From Candidatus Hodarchaeaceae archaeon (lineage in GTDB: Archaea > Hadarchaeota > Hadarchaeia > Hadarchaeales > Hadarchaeaceae): DNA of 41,030 bases. The notes under the pieces are model-generated. The model made no database searches and was not told where the DNA came from. It saw only the letters and a list, made by a program, of their open reading frames with translations. Numbering within the stretch: the first letter of the stretch is position 1; every line of letters starts with the position of its first letter. Below, piece by piece: positions 9,638 through 19,421 of this stretch. The stretch spans positions 1-41,030 of the forward strand of contig JASEJC010000004.1 of the NCBI GenBank assembly GCA_030016755.1, in the 5' to 3' direction. A program made the translations under genes and the position numbers.

Positions 9638-9729
9638 TTCATCCCTCTAATTTATTCCCACTTTCTTAACCTTTAGTCATACTTGCTGACTGAGTTGGTT
9701 GGGGCGGGGCGCCGTCTTCATCTGTTAGA

Positions 9730-11370
9730 TTACTCTTCACCTGCTTCCTCTTCTTCCTCACCCGGGCCTTTCGGCGGAGAGATTTCCTTTTTGGAAGCAG
9801 CTATCATGTCGTCAATTCGTAAAATCATTATTGCGGCCTCACTTGCTGACTTAATAGCTTGAGTTTTCATGCGCAGCGGTTCCACAACGCCTTCCTTTTT
9901 CATGTCTGCGGTCTTGCCCTTGTAAACGTCTACCCCTATATTTTTTCCATCTGTTTTTTCATGTTTGGCGCGCAAATCAACGAGGATGTCTATACTATCA
10001 AGGCCTGCATTTTCAGCCAAGGTCCGCGGTATTGATTCAATTGCGTTCGCGAAAGCGTTGACAGCAAGTGCCTCACGCCCACCCACGGTTTCCGCGTATT
10101 CACGCAGTTGCTTCGCAAGCTCGATATCAGGTGCCCCCCCGCCATAAATAATTTTTCCATCTTCGATCGCTGCACTAACAACAGACAGGGCATCGTGCAC
10201 GGCCCGCTCGACCTCATCTATTACATGCTCCGTGCCGCCTCGGATTAAAATACCCACTGCTCTGGGGTCCTTACACTCCTTGATAAAGGTCATCTTGTCC
10301 TCACCTATCTTTCGCTCCTCAACCAGTCCCGCTTTCCCAAGGTCATCAGCAGTTAGATCATCCAGATTCGTGAGGATCTTTCCACCCGTGGCGCGCGAGA
10401 GCTTTTCCATGTCAGATTTCTTTGCCCGCCGGACCGCGTAGATTCCTGCCTTCGCAAGGTAGTGCTGGGCGAGGTCATCGATGCCCTTCTGACAGACGAC
10501 CACGTTTGCGCCAGTGGCAACCACTTGGTCGACCATTTTTTTGAGCATGGCCTCCTCTTCGTCGAGAAATGCCCGCAACTGGTCAGGGCTAGTGACTCTA
10601 ATCTCTGCGTCAGTTTCTGTCTTCTTAATCTCGAGTGCGCAGTCGAGGAGTGCGATTTTCGCATTTTTCACACGTTTCGGCATCGCTGGGTGGGCACGCT
10701 CCTTATCCAATATCACTCCTTGGATGAGCTGTGAATCATCAGTGCTTTCGCCGGGTTTTTTCTCGATGCCGATATAATCGATGTCTGCGATGTACCCCCC
10801 ATCAGTTTTGTCTACTATTTGCTTGACCGCGTTGACGACAAGGTCAGCTAGTCTTTCCCTTGAGCCTTCGGCCTTTTTTCCGGTCATCGCAGTCATTGCT
10901 ATCTTTTTCAGGAGAACTTCGTCGTCTATTTTTATTGGTTCAGCAATCTCGCTCAGGAGATTTTGGGCTTTTTCTGCGGCCATCCTGTAGCCGCTGACGA
11001 TTACAGTTGGATGAATTGTTTGATCTAGAAGGCGCTCAGCCTCATGTAGCAGTTCCCCTGCGAGTACTACTGCCGTGGTCGTGCCGTCCCCTACTTCTTC
11101 GTCTTGGGTTTTAGCCACCTCGACCAACATTTTAGCCGCAGGGTGCTCGACTTCCATTTCCTTGAGAATTGTTACTCCATCGTTTGTTATGACAACATCG
11201 CCCAAACTATCGACAAGCATCTTATCCATACCTCGTGGCCCGAGGGTGGTACGGACTGCCTCGCTGATAACACGAGCTGCGAGGATGTTCATCCGCTGGG
11301 CATCGCGACCAATCAACCTTCGTGTACCCTCAGGTAACACAAGCACTTGTCTACCGCCTAACGCACTCAT
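9730..11370 (-). CDS. ths: Thermosome subunit (group II chaperonin)
   Basis: ATP-driven double-ring chaperonin that encloses unfolded proteins. 546 residues. The equatorial domain carries [28 protein letters not shown] and the ATPase motif [15 protein letters not shown] (from residue 94); the apical domain has the lid; the C-terminal equatorial half ends DDMIAASKK, then an acidic glutamate-rich tail (EEEEEAGEE) instead of the Gly-Met repeats of GroEL. ATG start with GAGGTGG upstream. Only one subunit gene is present here; other paralogues could exist elsewhere. Confidence 0.98.
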   Translation of the reverse strand: MSALGGRQVLVLPEGTRRLIGRDAQRMNILAARVISEAVRTTLGPRGMDKMLVDSLGDVVITNDGVTILKEMEVEHPAAKMLVEVAKTQDEEVGDGTTTAVVLAGELLHEAERLLDQTIHPTVIVSGYRMAAEKAQNLLSEIAEPIKIDDEVLLKKIAMTAMTGKKAEGSRERLADLVVNAVKQIVDKTDGGYIADIDYIGIEKKPGESTDDSQLIQGVILDKERAHPAMPKRVKNAKIALLDCALEIKKTETDAEIRVTSPDQLRAFLDEEEAMLKKMVDQVVATGANVVVCQKGIDDLAQHYLAKAGIYAVRRAKKSDMEKLSRATGGKILTNLDDLTADDLGKAGLVEERKIGEDKMTFIKECKDPRAVGILIRGGTEHVIDEVERAVHDALSVVSAAIEDGKIIYGGGAPDIELAKQLREYAETVGGREALAVNAFANAIESIPRTLAENAGLDSIDILVDLRAKHEKTDGKNIGVDVYKGKTADMKKEGVVEPLRMKTQAIKSASEAAIMILRIDDMIAASKKEISPPKGPGEEEEEAGEE

Positions 11371-11460
11371 TTGGCCACCTCATAAGTTTTGAGCTCGCCG
11401 CTTTTTAAATATTTGGCCGTCTCGAAAGGCTGGAATTAACAATCCTTTTACGACTTAAAA
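11371..11460 (-). promoter_or_regulatory. Thermosome promoter in divergent intergenic region
   Basis: On the minus strand AAATATTTAAAAAG (about 11400-11413) forms a strong TATA element some 35 bases upstream of the thermosome ATG, and GAGGTGG (about 11374-11380) is its ribosome site. The opposite side holds the start region of the secretion ATPase gene, where CTTTTACGACTTAAAAA (about 11443-11460) is AT-rich but gives no clear TATA match. No heat-shock operator could be recognised by eye. Confidence 0.55.
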
Positions 11461-11484
11461 ATGTTATGTAAAATGGTAGGGGCC

Positions 11485-13194
11485 ATGCCAAAAAAGAAGA
11501 AAAAACCCGCCACTAAACCAAGGAAAAAGGCCGCCAAGCCTGAAAGGCGGGCTAAGTATAGGTTTATGGAAGGCGGCGGGGAGGGGCTGTTGTCAGAAAT
11601 CTTAGCTGGGCCACCGCCAGCTGAAGCTAAACCCGCTGAGGGGGTGCCAAAGGTAGCGCCCGAGATACCGCTAGGTCCAACTCCAGTAGTAGAAAAAGTT
11701 CCAGAGGCTGGAAAGGTGATAGACAGCTACGGTCAAATCGAGATAATGTCGGTCGAGGGGGAAATTCTGCCGCTCTACAAACTAAAAATGACCGAGCTGG
11801 CAAGGAAAGAGGAAGAACTCCTCAAGAAGGCGAAGGATGTGGCGGTCGAGGAGATAAAAGTAGACCCCGATAGAATCCCAGACCCAGCAGAGCGACAGCG
11901 CGCTTTCACTCGTGAGGTACTCAAGATTATCGAGCGCGAGAGCAAGGGACTAAACCTTCCACCTGGCCGCATACGGCAGCTGGGTGAATTAGCGGTGCGG
12001 GACATGCTCGGGTTTGGCCCGCTGGATCCCCTCCTAGCAGATGACCAGCTTGAGGATATCATGGTGACAAGCGTTGGAAAGCCCGTATATGTTTATCACC
12101 GGAAGTATGGGATGTGTTACACAAACATCGTGTTCAAGGACGAGGATTCCATCAAATACCTAATAGACAAGATGGCACGCGTGGTCGGGAGGAGGATAGA
12201 CCAACAGACGCCTCTCCTAGATGCGCGGTTGCCGGATGGGAGCAGAGTCAACGCCACCATTCCACCCGTTTCGCTCGAAGGACCCACAATCTCCATCCGA
12301 AAGTTCCGAAAGGACCCATTAACTATTGTAGACATCTTAAACTATGGTACCCTCTCAACCGATGTTGCCGCATTTCTCTGGCTGATCGTGGATGGACTTG
12401 GCATAAAACCAGCAAACGTCCTCTTCGCTGGCGGCACAGGCTGCGGAAAAACGACCACGCTCAACGCGGCCACCACTTTTGTTCCAGAGCGGGAACGCAT
12501 CATCTCGATTGAAGACACTGCCGAGCTTCAGTTGCCACACAAGCACTGGGTGAGGCTTGAAACCCGGCCGCCAAATGTCGAGGGACGCGGAGAGGTTACG
12601 ATGGACGACCTCGTCAAAAACACGCTTCGAATGCGGCCGGATCGCATGATTGTAGGGGAGGTCCGAGGCCCGGAGGCGCGGACGATGTTCACTGCCATGA
12701 ATACAGGTCATGATGGATGTATGGGCACCGTGCACTCAAACAGCGCGGCAGAGACCATCACGCGCTTGACCGAGCCCCCCATGTCGGTTCCGGAGATAAT
12801 GATTCCAGCGCTTGACGTGATAGTGATGCAGCAGCGGATTTACCACCGCCAAAAAGGTCAGATCCGGCGCGTCACCGAGGTCGCCGAAGTCACAGGAGTG
12901 GAGGGTGGCAAACCTCAACTCAGCCGCATCTTCAAGTGGAATCCCCGCACAGACACAGTTGAACCGACTGGAGTTCCAAGCAAAATCAAACGCTTGATTG
13001 CCGAATACAGCGGGATGAGCGGGAGCGACATAGAGATAGAACTGAAAAAGCGCGCTACGGTGCTTGAGTGGATGATGGAGCGCGGTATCAGGAATCTCTT
13101 CGAGGTCGGGCGGATTATACAAGAGTACTATCGTGATCCGGAGGCCATCCTAAAGCGAGTACGATCGGAGAAGGGCGCAAAGCGTCACAAGTGA
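11485..13194 (+). CDS. Type II/IV secretion system ATPase (TadA/VirB11-like)
   Basis: Hexameric ATPase that powers pilus or secretion assembly at the inner face of the membrane. The protein of about 569 residues begins with a Lys/Pro-rich tail ([20 protein letters not shown]) and a Pro-rich linker, then an N-terminal domain with [18 protein letters not shown], and a RecA-like domain with Walker [10 protein letters not shown], the Asp-box [14 protein letters not shown], Walker B region [13 protein letters not shown] and the His box [14 protein letters not shown]. An ATG 24 bases upstream (11461) is also possible; I favour 11485 because lysine-rich MPKKKK also opens the next gene. Forms an operon with two GspF/TadC-type membrane proteins. 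No pilin is recognisable nearby. Confidence 0.9.
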   Translation: MPKKKKKPATKPRKKAAKPERRAKYRFMEGGGEGLLSEILAGPPPAEAKPAEGVPKVAPEIPLGPTPVVEKVPEAGKVIDSYGQIEIMSVEGEILPLYKLKMTELARKEEELLKKAKDVAVEEIKVDPDRIPDPAERQRAFTREVLKIIERESKGLNLPPGRIRQLGELAVRDMLGFGPLDPLLADDQLEDIMVTSVGKPVYVYHRKYGMCYTNIVFKDEDSIKYLIDKMARVVGRRIDQQTPLLDARLPDGSRVNATIPPVSLEGPTISIRKFRKDPLTIVDILNYGTLSTDVAAFLWLIVDGLGIKPANVLFAGGTGCGKTTTLNAATTFVPERERIISIEDTAELQLPHKHWVRLETRPPNVEGRGEVTMDDLVKNTLRMRPDRMIVGEVRGPEARTMFTAMNTGHDGCMGTVHSNSAAETITRLTEPPMSVPEIMIPALDVIVMQQRIYHRQKGQIRRVTEVAEVTGVEGGKPQLSRIFKWNPRTDTVEPTGVPSKIKRLIAEYSGMSGSDIEIELKKRATVLEWMMERGIRNLFEVGRIIQEYYRDPEAILKRVRSEKGAKRHK

Positions 13195-13198
13195 TTGC

Positions 13199-14302
13199 AT
13201 GCCTAAAAAGAAGGCACGAAAGAGGGCCTCCCTCAAAGGTTTTTTCACTGCAGTCGGCGGCGTCGTGGTCAAAATAGGTGCAGCAGCGAAGCGGCTGGGG
13301 GCGGCTGTCAAAATCTCAAAACCGCCAGCAGAGAAGGCAGATGAGGTCGCGCGAAGACTGCGGGAAATTAAGCGCCTCGAGCTGATGCGAGAGGAGGAGT
13401 TGAAGGAGGAGAGGAAGCTACTGGAGGAGAAAACATGGGAGGAGAGGGCTGAACTCAAGAGACCCCTCTCAGAGCGCCTCTCGAGTGTGTTCTACGTCCC
13501 GCTGAAGCGACCTGCTGTACGTCTGGCAAAGTCCTTCAAGGGGATGGATGAGGATCTCTACAAAGCCAATCTGAGGGTCACCCCAGAACGCTATGCCGCT
13601 ATGATGTTGGGGGTCAGCGTTGTCATTGCGGTATTCGCCATGATTATGATGCTACTGCTCAGGTTACCACTCCTCTTTGTCCCGCTAGGGGGGGTCCTCA
13701 TGTTTGGTCTTTCATTCATACTGATCAGAACACAACCTAGGCGCAGGGCCAAGGCGCGTGTCGGCGAGATAAACCGGCTAATTCCATATGCCTTGCGACA
13801 CATGGCCACGCAGCTCTCCTCAGGGATAGGCCTCCCGGAGACGATGACCTCGGTCAGCCAAGCGGACTACGGTGCTATGTCGGATGAGTTCGGTAGGGTA
13901 ATCCGCGATATGCATGCAGGTATGAGCATGGAGGAAGCCCTGACTGCAATGGACAGGCGGGTGGACTCCGAGCCCCTCCGTCGAGCGACCCGCCAGATCC
14001 AGCGCACCCTACGGACGGGAGGTGACCTCTCCCGCACGCTGAACGCCCTGGCAGATGAAACGGCTTTCGAGATGCGCATGAAGCTCCGGGACTACACACA
14101 GTCGCTCAACCTACTCACGATGATCTACATGTTTGCCTCTGCTGTTATCCCAGCGCTGCTCATGGTGGTGATAATGATCTCATCCAGTAGGGCGGGTGGG
14201 GGGATTACACCACAGACCGCAGGTGTCCTCTACCTCGTCCTCCTACCATTCCTCCTGATATACTTCGTGATAACGATAAAACGCTTTGAGCCGAGGTTGT
14301 GA
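13199..14302 (+). CDS. Type II secretion F-domain (TadB-like) platform protein
   Basis: Membrane platform for the adjacent ATPase. 367 residues: a basic N-terminus opening MPKKKARKRASLKGFF, a charged coiled-coil-like segment (about 40-95, rich in Glu, Lys and Arg), two membrane segments (about 128-178), a cytoplasmic T2SF domain (LIPYALRHMATQLSSGIGLPETM, MSMEEALTAMDRRVDSEPLRRA, GGDLSRTLNALADE) and two C-terminal membrane segments. ATG begins 4 bases after the ATPase stop. The long cytoplasmic head is probably a contact site for the ATPase (inference). Confidence 0.88.
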   Translation: MPKKKARKRASLKGFFTAVGGVVVKIGAAAKRLGAAVKISKPPAEKADEVARRLREIKRLELMREEELKEERKLLEEKTWEERAELKRPLSERLSSVFYVPLKRPAVRLAKSFKGMDEDLYKANLRVTPERYAAMMLGVSVVIAVFAMIMMLLLRLPLLFVPLGGVLMFGLSFILIRTQPRRRAKARVGEINRLIPYALRHMATQLSSGIGLPETMTSVSQADYGAMSDEFGRVIRDMHAGMSMEEALTAMDRRVDSEPLRRATRQIQRTLRTGGDLSRTLNALADETAFEMRMKLRDYTQSLNLLTMIYMFASAVIPALLMVVIMISSSRAGGGITPQTAGVLYLVLLPFLLIYFVITIKRFEPRL

Positions 14303-14304
14303 GT

Positions 14305-15249
14305 ATGGGGTTAGTCACTAAGATGGCGGCTTTCGTTAAGCGCGTGTTCCCGGAAAAGTTTCTGGCTAACCTCGACCGCAGGTTGGAGTCCACCAAAATC
14401 GCGCTCACTGCGGAGGAGTATGTCGGAATAACCATGCTCGCGACAATAGTCCTGTGCGTCGCGGTGGGTTTCATTGGTGTGCTCCTAAGGCTCCCGATCC
14501 CGCCCCTCCTGTTGGTACCGTTTGTGGCAGTTGTTGCTTTTCCGGCGTTGACGCTCTTCGTCCCCCGTTATCTGGCCCAGCGAAGGGCAGCCGAGCTGGA
14601 GCGCATGCTGCCAGACGTACTCCGTCAGATGGCGAGCACCCTGCGGGCGGGAGTGGGGATAGATGCGACACTTGACGATATCGTGAAATCTAAATACGGT
14701 GCATTGTCGGATGAGTTCGATCGCGTCGTGACCGAGATAAAAAAAGGTAGGACCCTCGAAAGCGCCCTGCTCGCCCTTGCACGGAGGTCGAACTCACCAC
14801 TGTACGAGCGAGCCTTTCGCTTAATTGTTGAGGGGATTGAACGCGGCGCTGCCCTCGCCAGTGTGCTCGACGCGGTTGCTGGAGATATCAAGGAGGTTCA
14901 CGCAATCCAGCGCGAGCGAAAATCTACAACGACGCAGCAGGTCATGTTCCTTTACGCGGTGGCGCTATTCGCGGTACCGTTTATAGTCGGCCTCACTGTG
15001 GGAGTTGGTGGGATCTCAATTGGTGCCGGGCCAGTAACGGGAGGCGGTGGGCTACCGCCAGAGATGAGCACGATCGCCATGGCATACATCATAATTCAAG
15101 CATTTATTTGTGGGTTGGCAGTAGGAGTAATTCGCTACGGTCAGATGTCAAAGGGTTTGGGGTACTCGATTCCCTTCATGGTGGCTGGGGTCATCGTCTT
15201 CTTCTTAGCCCAAACCATCATTAGAGGCATGGCACCCGCTACCGTCTGA
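14305..15249 (+). CDS. Type II secretion F-domain (TadC-like) platform protein
   Basis: Second membrane platform protein, about 314 residues. Layout: a short N-terminal region, two membrane segments (about 45-90), a T2SF domain (MLPDVLRQMASTLRAGVGIDATLDDIV, RGAALASVLDAVAGDI) and three hydrophobic stretches at the end. It shares the LRQMASTLRAGVG pattern with the preceding protein, so the pair is a duplicated TadB/TadC set as in Tad pili. ATG 14305 has GAGG eight bases upstream; a GTG at 14299 overlapping the previous stop is an alternative. The 3' end overlaps by 11 bases the convergent HTH gene. Confidence 0.87.
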   Translation: MGLVTKMAAFVKRVFPEKFLANLDRRLESTKIALTAEEYVGITMLATIVLCVAVGFIGVLLRLPIPPLLLVPFVAVVAFPALTLFVPRYLAQRRAAELERMLPDVLRQMASTLRAGVGIDATLDDIVKSKYGALSDEFDRVVTEIKKGRTLESALLALARRSNSPLYERAFRLIVEGIERGAALASVLDAVAGDIKEVHAIQRERKSTTTQQVMFLYAVALFAVPFIVGLTVGVGGISIGAGPVTGGGGLPPEMSTIAMAYIIIQAFICGLAVGVIRYGQMSKGLGYSIPFMVAGVIVFFLAQTIIRGMAPATV

Positions 15250-15757
15250 TGCCAAGCTCCTCTAGGTCCTTGTAAATGGTGTCGCGGGAGACGCCGAAGA
15301 CCTTGGCCATTTGGGCAAGGTTGATCACTTTGGGGTCGTTGCCGAGCAATCGAAGCACAGCGGCTAGGCGCTCCCGGCGTTCCTCTAAGCTTAGCTTCCT
15401 AACTTTTTCTGGGACCTCCTCGTTAACCGCGACGATAAGGGTGGCATAGGTGCGCTTTGGTAAAGGCGGGGCGATGAACTTCAGATAGAACCCAGCGACT
15501 TCCCCACGCAGCTTCGAAAGCTGTGCGTTTATTTTATCTTGGGCGCGGCGAAGAGCTGTTGCCTCGCCGCCGCCGACCTCGTTAGCCCAGAGAACGTATT
15601 TCGGTCTTGGGTCACTATCGTCCACGACGGTGACTATGCGCACGGTTGCCCCCGATATGCCCGAGTCTATGTTTGCGTCCAGCTTTGTTATGCGCCCGTG
15701 AGTCTTTACAAGCCTCTCGTTAAGCTCGGCGGCGGCCCGCTCAAGGGCCTTCCGCAC
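15239..15757 (-). CDS. HTH-domain protein, unknown function
   Basis: About 172 residues. The C-terminal 40 residues (INLAQMAKVFGVSRDTIYKDLEELGIRR) form a clear helix-turn-helix of the 'HTH_11/DeoR-start' kind. The N-terminal 130 residues show mixed alpha/beta character (AAELNERLVKTHGRITKLDANIDSG, VRIVTVVDDSDPRPKYVLWANE) that I do not recognise. GTG at 15755-15757 is chosen because GGAGG lies four bases upstream; the longer reading from a TTG at 15793 would put this ribosome site inside the gene. Probably a DNA-binding regulator, possibly of the convergent secretion operon; that link is only positional. Confidence 0.7.
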   Translation of the reverse strand: MRKALERAAAELNERLVKTHGRITKLDANIDSGISGATVRIVTVVDDSDPRPKYVLWANEVGGGEATALRRAQDKINAQLSKLRGEVAGFYLKFIAPPLPKRTYATLIVAVNEEVPEKVRKLSLEERRERLAAVLRLLGNDPKVINLAQMAKVFGVSRDTIYKDLEELGIRR

Positions 15758-15809
15758 GCTTCCTCCGCGCCGAGTACAACTCAAAACCTGCAAATTTAAC
15801 CCAAATAAC

Positions 15810-16214
15810 TTAAGAACATAAGTATTTGAACATTTTATTGCAGTAGAACGATGGTTTCCTGTACGCTTTGCGCAGGTCGGTTTTCATCGAACTCCTGTCC
15901 GTGTAAAGCCTGTTTGCGAGCACCCGCTTGCTCTCTCGCACGATGGGTTCCATGGGGCTCAGCTCGGGACTGTATGGCGGAAGGAAGACCAGCTTGAGCG
16001 TCTACCTTCTGCGTCCGGCGAAACGTTGGACCGCTTTTCCCCAGTGCCACCTGGCGTTGTCGAGCACGATCACGAGGCGGCCGCCACGGCCCAGAAACTT
16101 CTTGAGGCACGCGATGAAGGTTCGCTGGTTGAGCCTTCCGCTGAACGTGTAGCGGAAGCTTCGCCTTCCCAGAAGGCCGATCGCGTGAAACTTCTTGCGC
16201 GTGAAGAAGTTCAA
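15810..16214 (-). pseudogene. IS630-family transposase remnant (C-terminal DDE half)
   Basis: Minus-strand reading gives NFFTRKKFHAIGLLGRRSF, then LVIVLDNARWHWGKAVQRF, a TAG at 16002-16004, then in the same frame TLKLVFLPPYSPELSPMEP and RESKRVLANRLYTDRSS, ending at a TAA at 15810-15812. LDNARWH and PPYSPELSPME are the hallmark second-Asp and final-Glu motifs of IS630/Tc1-type transposases. The N-terminal HTH half is missing: an in-frame stop lies directly before residue 1. Truncated plus an in-frame amber codon, so dead. No inverted repeats recognised. Confidence 0.85.
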
Positions 16215-16293
16215 CTATTAAAGTCCGTTAGTATAAATCAGAGATTTCCACCAAACTTCTATACCTGCCCGCACGATTGTAGGATTGATATCT

Positions 16294-16902
16294 ATGGAGC
16301 TGGTGTTGGTCGGCCGCTCAAATGTTGGTAAGTCAAGCGTGATTCGGCAGCTCACGGGCAAGCGGGTGCTGGTTGGCAAGCGGCCGGGGGTCACGCGCAG
16401 GCTCGCCCGCTACCGGTGCGGCAAGCTTGACGTGGTCGACATGCCCGGGTTCGGCTTCATGGCGGGCGTGAGCCGCGGGCAACAGGAGCGCACCAAGACG
16501 GAGATCGTCCGATACCTAGAGCAGAACCGGGAGAAGATCCTGTTTGCCCTTGAAGTGGTGGATGCTCGCGCTTTCCTAGAGATCGCCGAGCGGTGGGAGC
16601 GCCGCGGGCAGATCCCCGTGGACGTCGAGATGTTTTCCTTCCTCCAGGAGCTCGGGCTCAACCCCATCGTGGTGGTGAACAAAATAGACCTTATTTACCC
16701 GGAGGAAAGGGACACCCTGCTTGACGACATCTGCGAGAGGCTCAGCCTCCAGCCACCGTGGAGGCAGTGGCCTGATGTGGTGGCTCCCATTTCTGCCAAG
16801 ACGGGCGAGGGCGTACCCGTGTTGATGAAGTTGGTCGGAGAAAGGCTGAGGGCATCGGGTCACGGACACCTGTTGAGGTACCTCAGAAAGTCACGAGGTT
16901 AA
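16294..16902 (+). CDS. engB: EngB/YihA-like GTPase
   Basis: Small Ras-like GTPase, in bacteria needed for large-subunit ribosome assembly; archaeal members are less studied. About 202 residues. G1 is GRSNVGKSS at the N-terminus, G2 the Thr in KRPGVTRR, G3 DMPGFGF, G4 NKIDLI and G5 SAKTGEG, all intact. The start is ATG 16294, favoured over a TTG three codons upstream because MELVLVGRSN matches the family start. It lies alone between the dead IS630 copy and a convergent exported protein whose end it overlaps by 4 bases. Confidence 0.9.
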   Translation: MELVLVGRSNVGKSSVIRQLTGKRVLVGKRPGVTRRLARYRCGKLDVVDMPGFGFMAGVSRGQQERTKTEIVRYLEQNREKILFALEVVDARAFLEIAERWERRGQIPVDVEMFSFLQELGLNPIVVVNKIDLIYPEERDTLLDDICERLSLQPPWRQWPDVVAPISAKTGEGVPVLMKLVGERLRASGHGHLLRYLRKSRG

Positions 16903-17579
16903 ATCTGGTAGGACGAAAGCTCCAGGGTTTCTCCAGTTTGCTGGTTCACGATTTTTACAAAATTTTTCGCTGTGCTGGAGTACCAGCGCGCCTCGACCAA
17001 GTTGTTGTCGGCGCTCCGCGCGACGAGCTTGTAGCTCTCGAACGTGCCGGCCTCAACGGTGACGCTCTCGACCGCTTCGATCGTCACGTAGAGGGTTTGA
17101 TATCTGACGGGATCTGACCAGCCCTCCGGGCCCTGCACATAGCTTCGCTCGATGGTCACGTCCTCGGTGTATGATTTTCCAACCTCAAGCGGCCAGGGGC
17201 TCGTGGAGTAGCTGCGGGTGTACTGCGTGGTCTGCGATTGGGCGCTGTCATAGAATATCTCTGTGCGCAGCCCAAGCGTCGCCTTTTCGTACAGCCTCCG
17301 AACATTTGGGCCCCAGCCTCCAAAGGGCGGGTTTACGGTTCCGTCAAGGCGGTAGGAGGGGATGCCGCCCCAGTTCTCCTCCTGAGTCATGGTGTAGGAG
17401 TATGTAGTGCCAGCTGAGCTTTTGTAGCTCCATTGGTTGCCGGGGCTCCATGCCGGCAGCGCGCTTTTTTCTCCCTCGACACCCTCGCCTTCCTGGGGGG
17501 GTCTTGATATGACGAACATGGCGGCGCTAAGCAAAGCCACAGAGAGGATGAACACGCCAACTATCTTCAGCGCCCCCAT
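16899..17579 (-). CDS. Exported or membrane-anchored protein, unknown
   Basis: 226 residues. Residues 4-25 (LKIVGVFILSVALLSAAMFVIS) form one hydrophobic segment, either a signal peptide or an anchor; I see no lipobox cysteine. A short linker follows, then a Tyr/Trp/Ser/Thr-rich domain with alternating polarity (WSPGNQWSYKSSAGTTYSYTM, TQYTRSYSTSPWPLEVGKSY, VTVEAGTFESYKLVARS) that suggests a beta-sandwich outside the cell. The 'W.PLEVGKSYTED...VEAGTFESYKL' pattern resembles bacterial and archaeal DUF3108-like or outer-surface beta proteins, but I cannot name a family. Divergent from the uridine phosphorylase gene. Confidence 0.7.
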   Translation of the reverse strand: MGALKIVGVFILSVALLSAAMFVISRPPQEGEGVEGEKSALPAWSPGNQWSYKSSAGTTYSYTMTQEENWGGIPSYRLDGTVNPPFGGWGPNVRRLYEKATLGLRTEIFYDSAQSQTTQYTRSYSTSPWPLEVGKSYTEDVTIERSYVQGPEGWSDPVRYQTLYVTIEAVESVTVEAGTFESYKLVARSADNNLVEARWYSSTAKNFVKIVNQQTGETLELSSYQI

Positions 17580-17645
17580 GATTCACCAAATAAACGTTCG
17601 AATATCCTTTTAAATTCGCACGGTCAGTAGCCCCCATGGGATGAT

Positions 17646-18395
17646 ATGGCTCGCAAGTATGTGCTGGGCAAGATGGGATACTACACTCGAGTGAAACCCG
17701 GCGAAGTAGCGCGCTACGTGCTTCTCCCAGGCGACCCGGCACGGGCCGAGCGCATCGCAAAAAGATTCGAAAAATCCAAGCCCATCGCTTTCAACCGCCA
17801 GTTCTGTACCTACACCGGCAAGGTCGGGGGCGTGCCAATCAGCGTGACCTCAACCGGGATAGGCTGCCCTTCAGCCGCGATAGCCGTGGAGGAGTTGGCA
17901 GCGTGCGGGGCGGACACCTTCATTCGGGTGGGGACGGCTGGAGGGGTGGGCCCCGGGGTGAAGGTCGGCGAGGTCGTCATCGCGAACGCTGCGGTCCGCG
18001 AGGAGGGCACCTCGGAGCAGTACGTTCCCCTCAGCTACCCAGCGGTGGCGGACTTGGAGGTGACGAACGCCCTCATCCAGGCAGCCAAGCGCCTCAAGGT
18101 CAGGTATCGCGTGGGCCCAACCATCTCGAAGGACGCGTTCTACTCGGAGGAGCCCGGGCGGGTGCCGATGGGGAGGGTGGCCGCTGAGAGGTGGAAGATC
18201 TGGAAGCGCGCTCGCGTGCTGGCGACCGAGATGGAGTGCTCGACCATTTACACCCTGTGCGGGATCAACGGTTGGCGCGGGGGCGCGGTCCTCGCCATCA
18301 TAGGTCCGATTGGAAAGATAGTCGACCCTCGTGCCGGGGTCGATGAAGCGATTGACACGGCAATCGAGGCAGTCAAAATTTTGGCGAAGGGCTAG
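17646..18395 (+). CDS. udp: Uridine phosphorylase-type nucleoside phosphorylase
   Basis: Phosphorolysis of a nucleoside to base plus ribose 1-phosphate in salvage. 249 residues of the PNP/UDP family: YVLLPGDPARAERIAKRF (phosphate-binding), ISVTSTGIGCPSAAIAVEEL, FIRVGTAGGVGP, and ATEMECSTIYTL with the Met-Glu that binds the ribose. The FNRQFCTYTGKVGG segment favours uridine phosphorylase over purine enzymes, but the exact base is not certain. ATG with GGGATGAT upstream and a TATA-like CTTTTAAATTC near 17606-17616. Confidence 0.9.
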   Translation: MARKYVLGKMGYYTRVKPGEVARYVLLPGDPARAERIAKRFEKSKPIAFNRQFCTYTGKVGGVPISVTSTGIGCPSAAIAVEELAACGADTFIRVGTAGGVGPGVKVGEVVIANAAVREEGTSEQYVPLSYPAVADLEVTNALIQAAKRLKVRYRVGPTISKDAFYSEEPGRVPMGRVAAERWKIWKRARVLATEMECSTIYTLCGINGWRGGAVLAIIGPIGKIVDPRAGVDEAIDTAIEAVKILAKG

Positions 18396-18740
18396 GGCGT
18401 TGTTTGAACAGCGCTAATTATCCCAACCGACACTATTTAGAAAACTTGGGGTATTCGTCATGGGTGATGTCAAATTTTTACATAAGCGTGGCAGAAAATG
18501 CAGAGAATAGAGCACAGTCATAATATGAAGAAACATTAAGATTAGCGGTGGCATACGGTAAAATGTCGGATTACAGATCCACCGGGGCCCTTTTTTAACA
18601 TATCGGCGATCGTGACCTCGTGTGCAGCTCTCCTCAGACGAAAGGAGATCTTGTATGTGGGTTGTCGATTTTCGCAGTTGGGGTATTTTATCTCATGCTC
18701 TGGCTGATCTAGACACATGGGGCGCCTCGGTTCAGCGACA
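18396..18740. other. Gene-free stretch, 345 bp
   Basis: No convincing open frame, tRNA or box-type RNA seen. The only structure is CCGGGGCCCTTTTTT (about 18582-18596), a GC patch followed by six T, which could end a plus-strand transcript from the uridine phosphorylase gene 190 bases upstream. The convergent neighbour at 18741 ends here too. Confidence 0.4.
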
Positions 18741-19421
18741 TCAGAACCGCGAACCGTTCACCCTTAGGTGCACGCCGAGGTACTCGATGACCAGCAGCCC
18801 GAGGTAGACCGGCAACAGAATCTCCACCACAGGCATCATCAGCTCGATGTCTGAGAAAGAGCTCGCTCCCCACATCCCCACGAGAAGAAAACCCACGCCG
18901 AGCGCTGCATTCGAGAGCTTCACCCCCCGTCGGTCGAGCAGGCCACGGACGAAGAGCTGGGGGGCCACGACTGCAACGAGGAGCGGGGGTGCGAAAGCTA
19001 TTGCCGTCATGAGCTGGCGGGGAACTCCCGTCACGAGCGACACCGCGAGGGAGACCCAAGCATATGTGATGGAGAGCGGGACCATCCAGCTCCCGAGGAC
19101 GACTGGGCGCGGGCGGCTAGTCTTGCGCTCGCCCCAGAGGAGCGCCCAGCCCGCTATCCAGATCCCGAGGACGATGAAGAGGATGTACATCGCGATGTTT
19201 GTGGGGATGGGCCCGAACGCCGAGTAAACGTAGGGGACCAAGCGCCCCCCAGCACCCAGCCTCATGGTCATGTAGCTCGGGTAGAAGAACAGGCTCAGGG
19301 TGAAAAGCGCGATGAAGGAAACGATGAACAGCCGGAAGGCCCACCGGATGTGCACCCTGCGGCGGCCGGCGAGGTTCCACTCTTTTCGGATCGAGCGTTT
19401 ATCTGAGGATCGCACCCTCAT
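18741..19421 (-). CDS. Multi-pass membrane protein, unknown
   Basis: 226 residues. After a basic cytoplasmic N-terminus (RVRSSDKRSIRKEWNLAGRRR) there are about six hydrophobic segments: FRLFIVSFIALFTLSLFFYP, IPTNIAMYILFIVLGIWIAG, MVPLSITYAWVSLAVSLVTG, LMTAIAFAPPLLVAVVAPQL, LSNAALGVGFLLVGMWGASS and MPVVEILLPVYLGLLVIEYL. I recognise no family and see no catalytic motif. ATG with GAGGTGGGG nine bases upstream. It stands alone, divergent from the nitroreductase region. Confidence 0.7.
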   Translation of the reverse strand: MRVRSSDKRSIRKEWNLAGRRRVHIRWAFRLFIVSFIALFTLSLFFYPSYMTMRLGAGGRLVPYVYSAFGPIPTNIAMYILFIVLGIWIAGWALLWGERKTSRPRPVVLGSWMVPLSITYAWVSLAVSLVTGVPRQLMTAIAFAPPLLVAVVAPQLFVRGLLDRRGVKLSNAALGVGFLLVGMWGASSFSDIELMMPVVEILLPVYLGLLVIEYLGVHLRVNGSRF

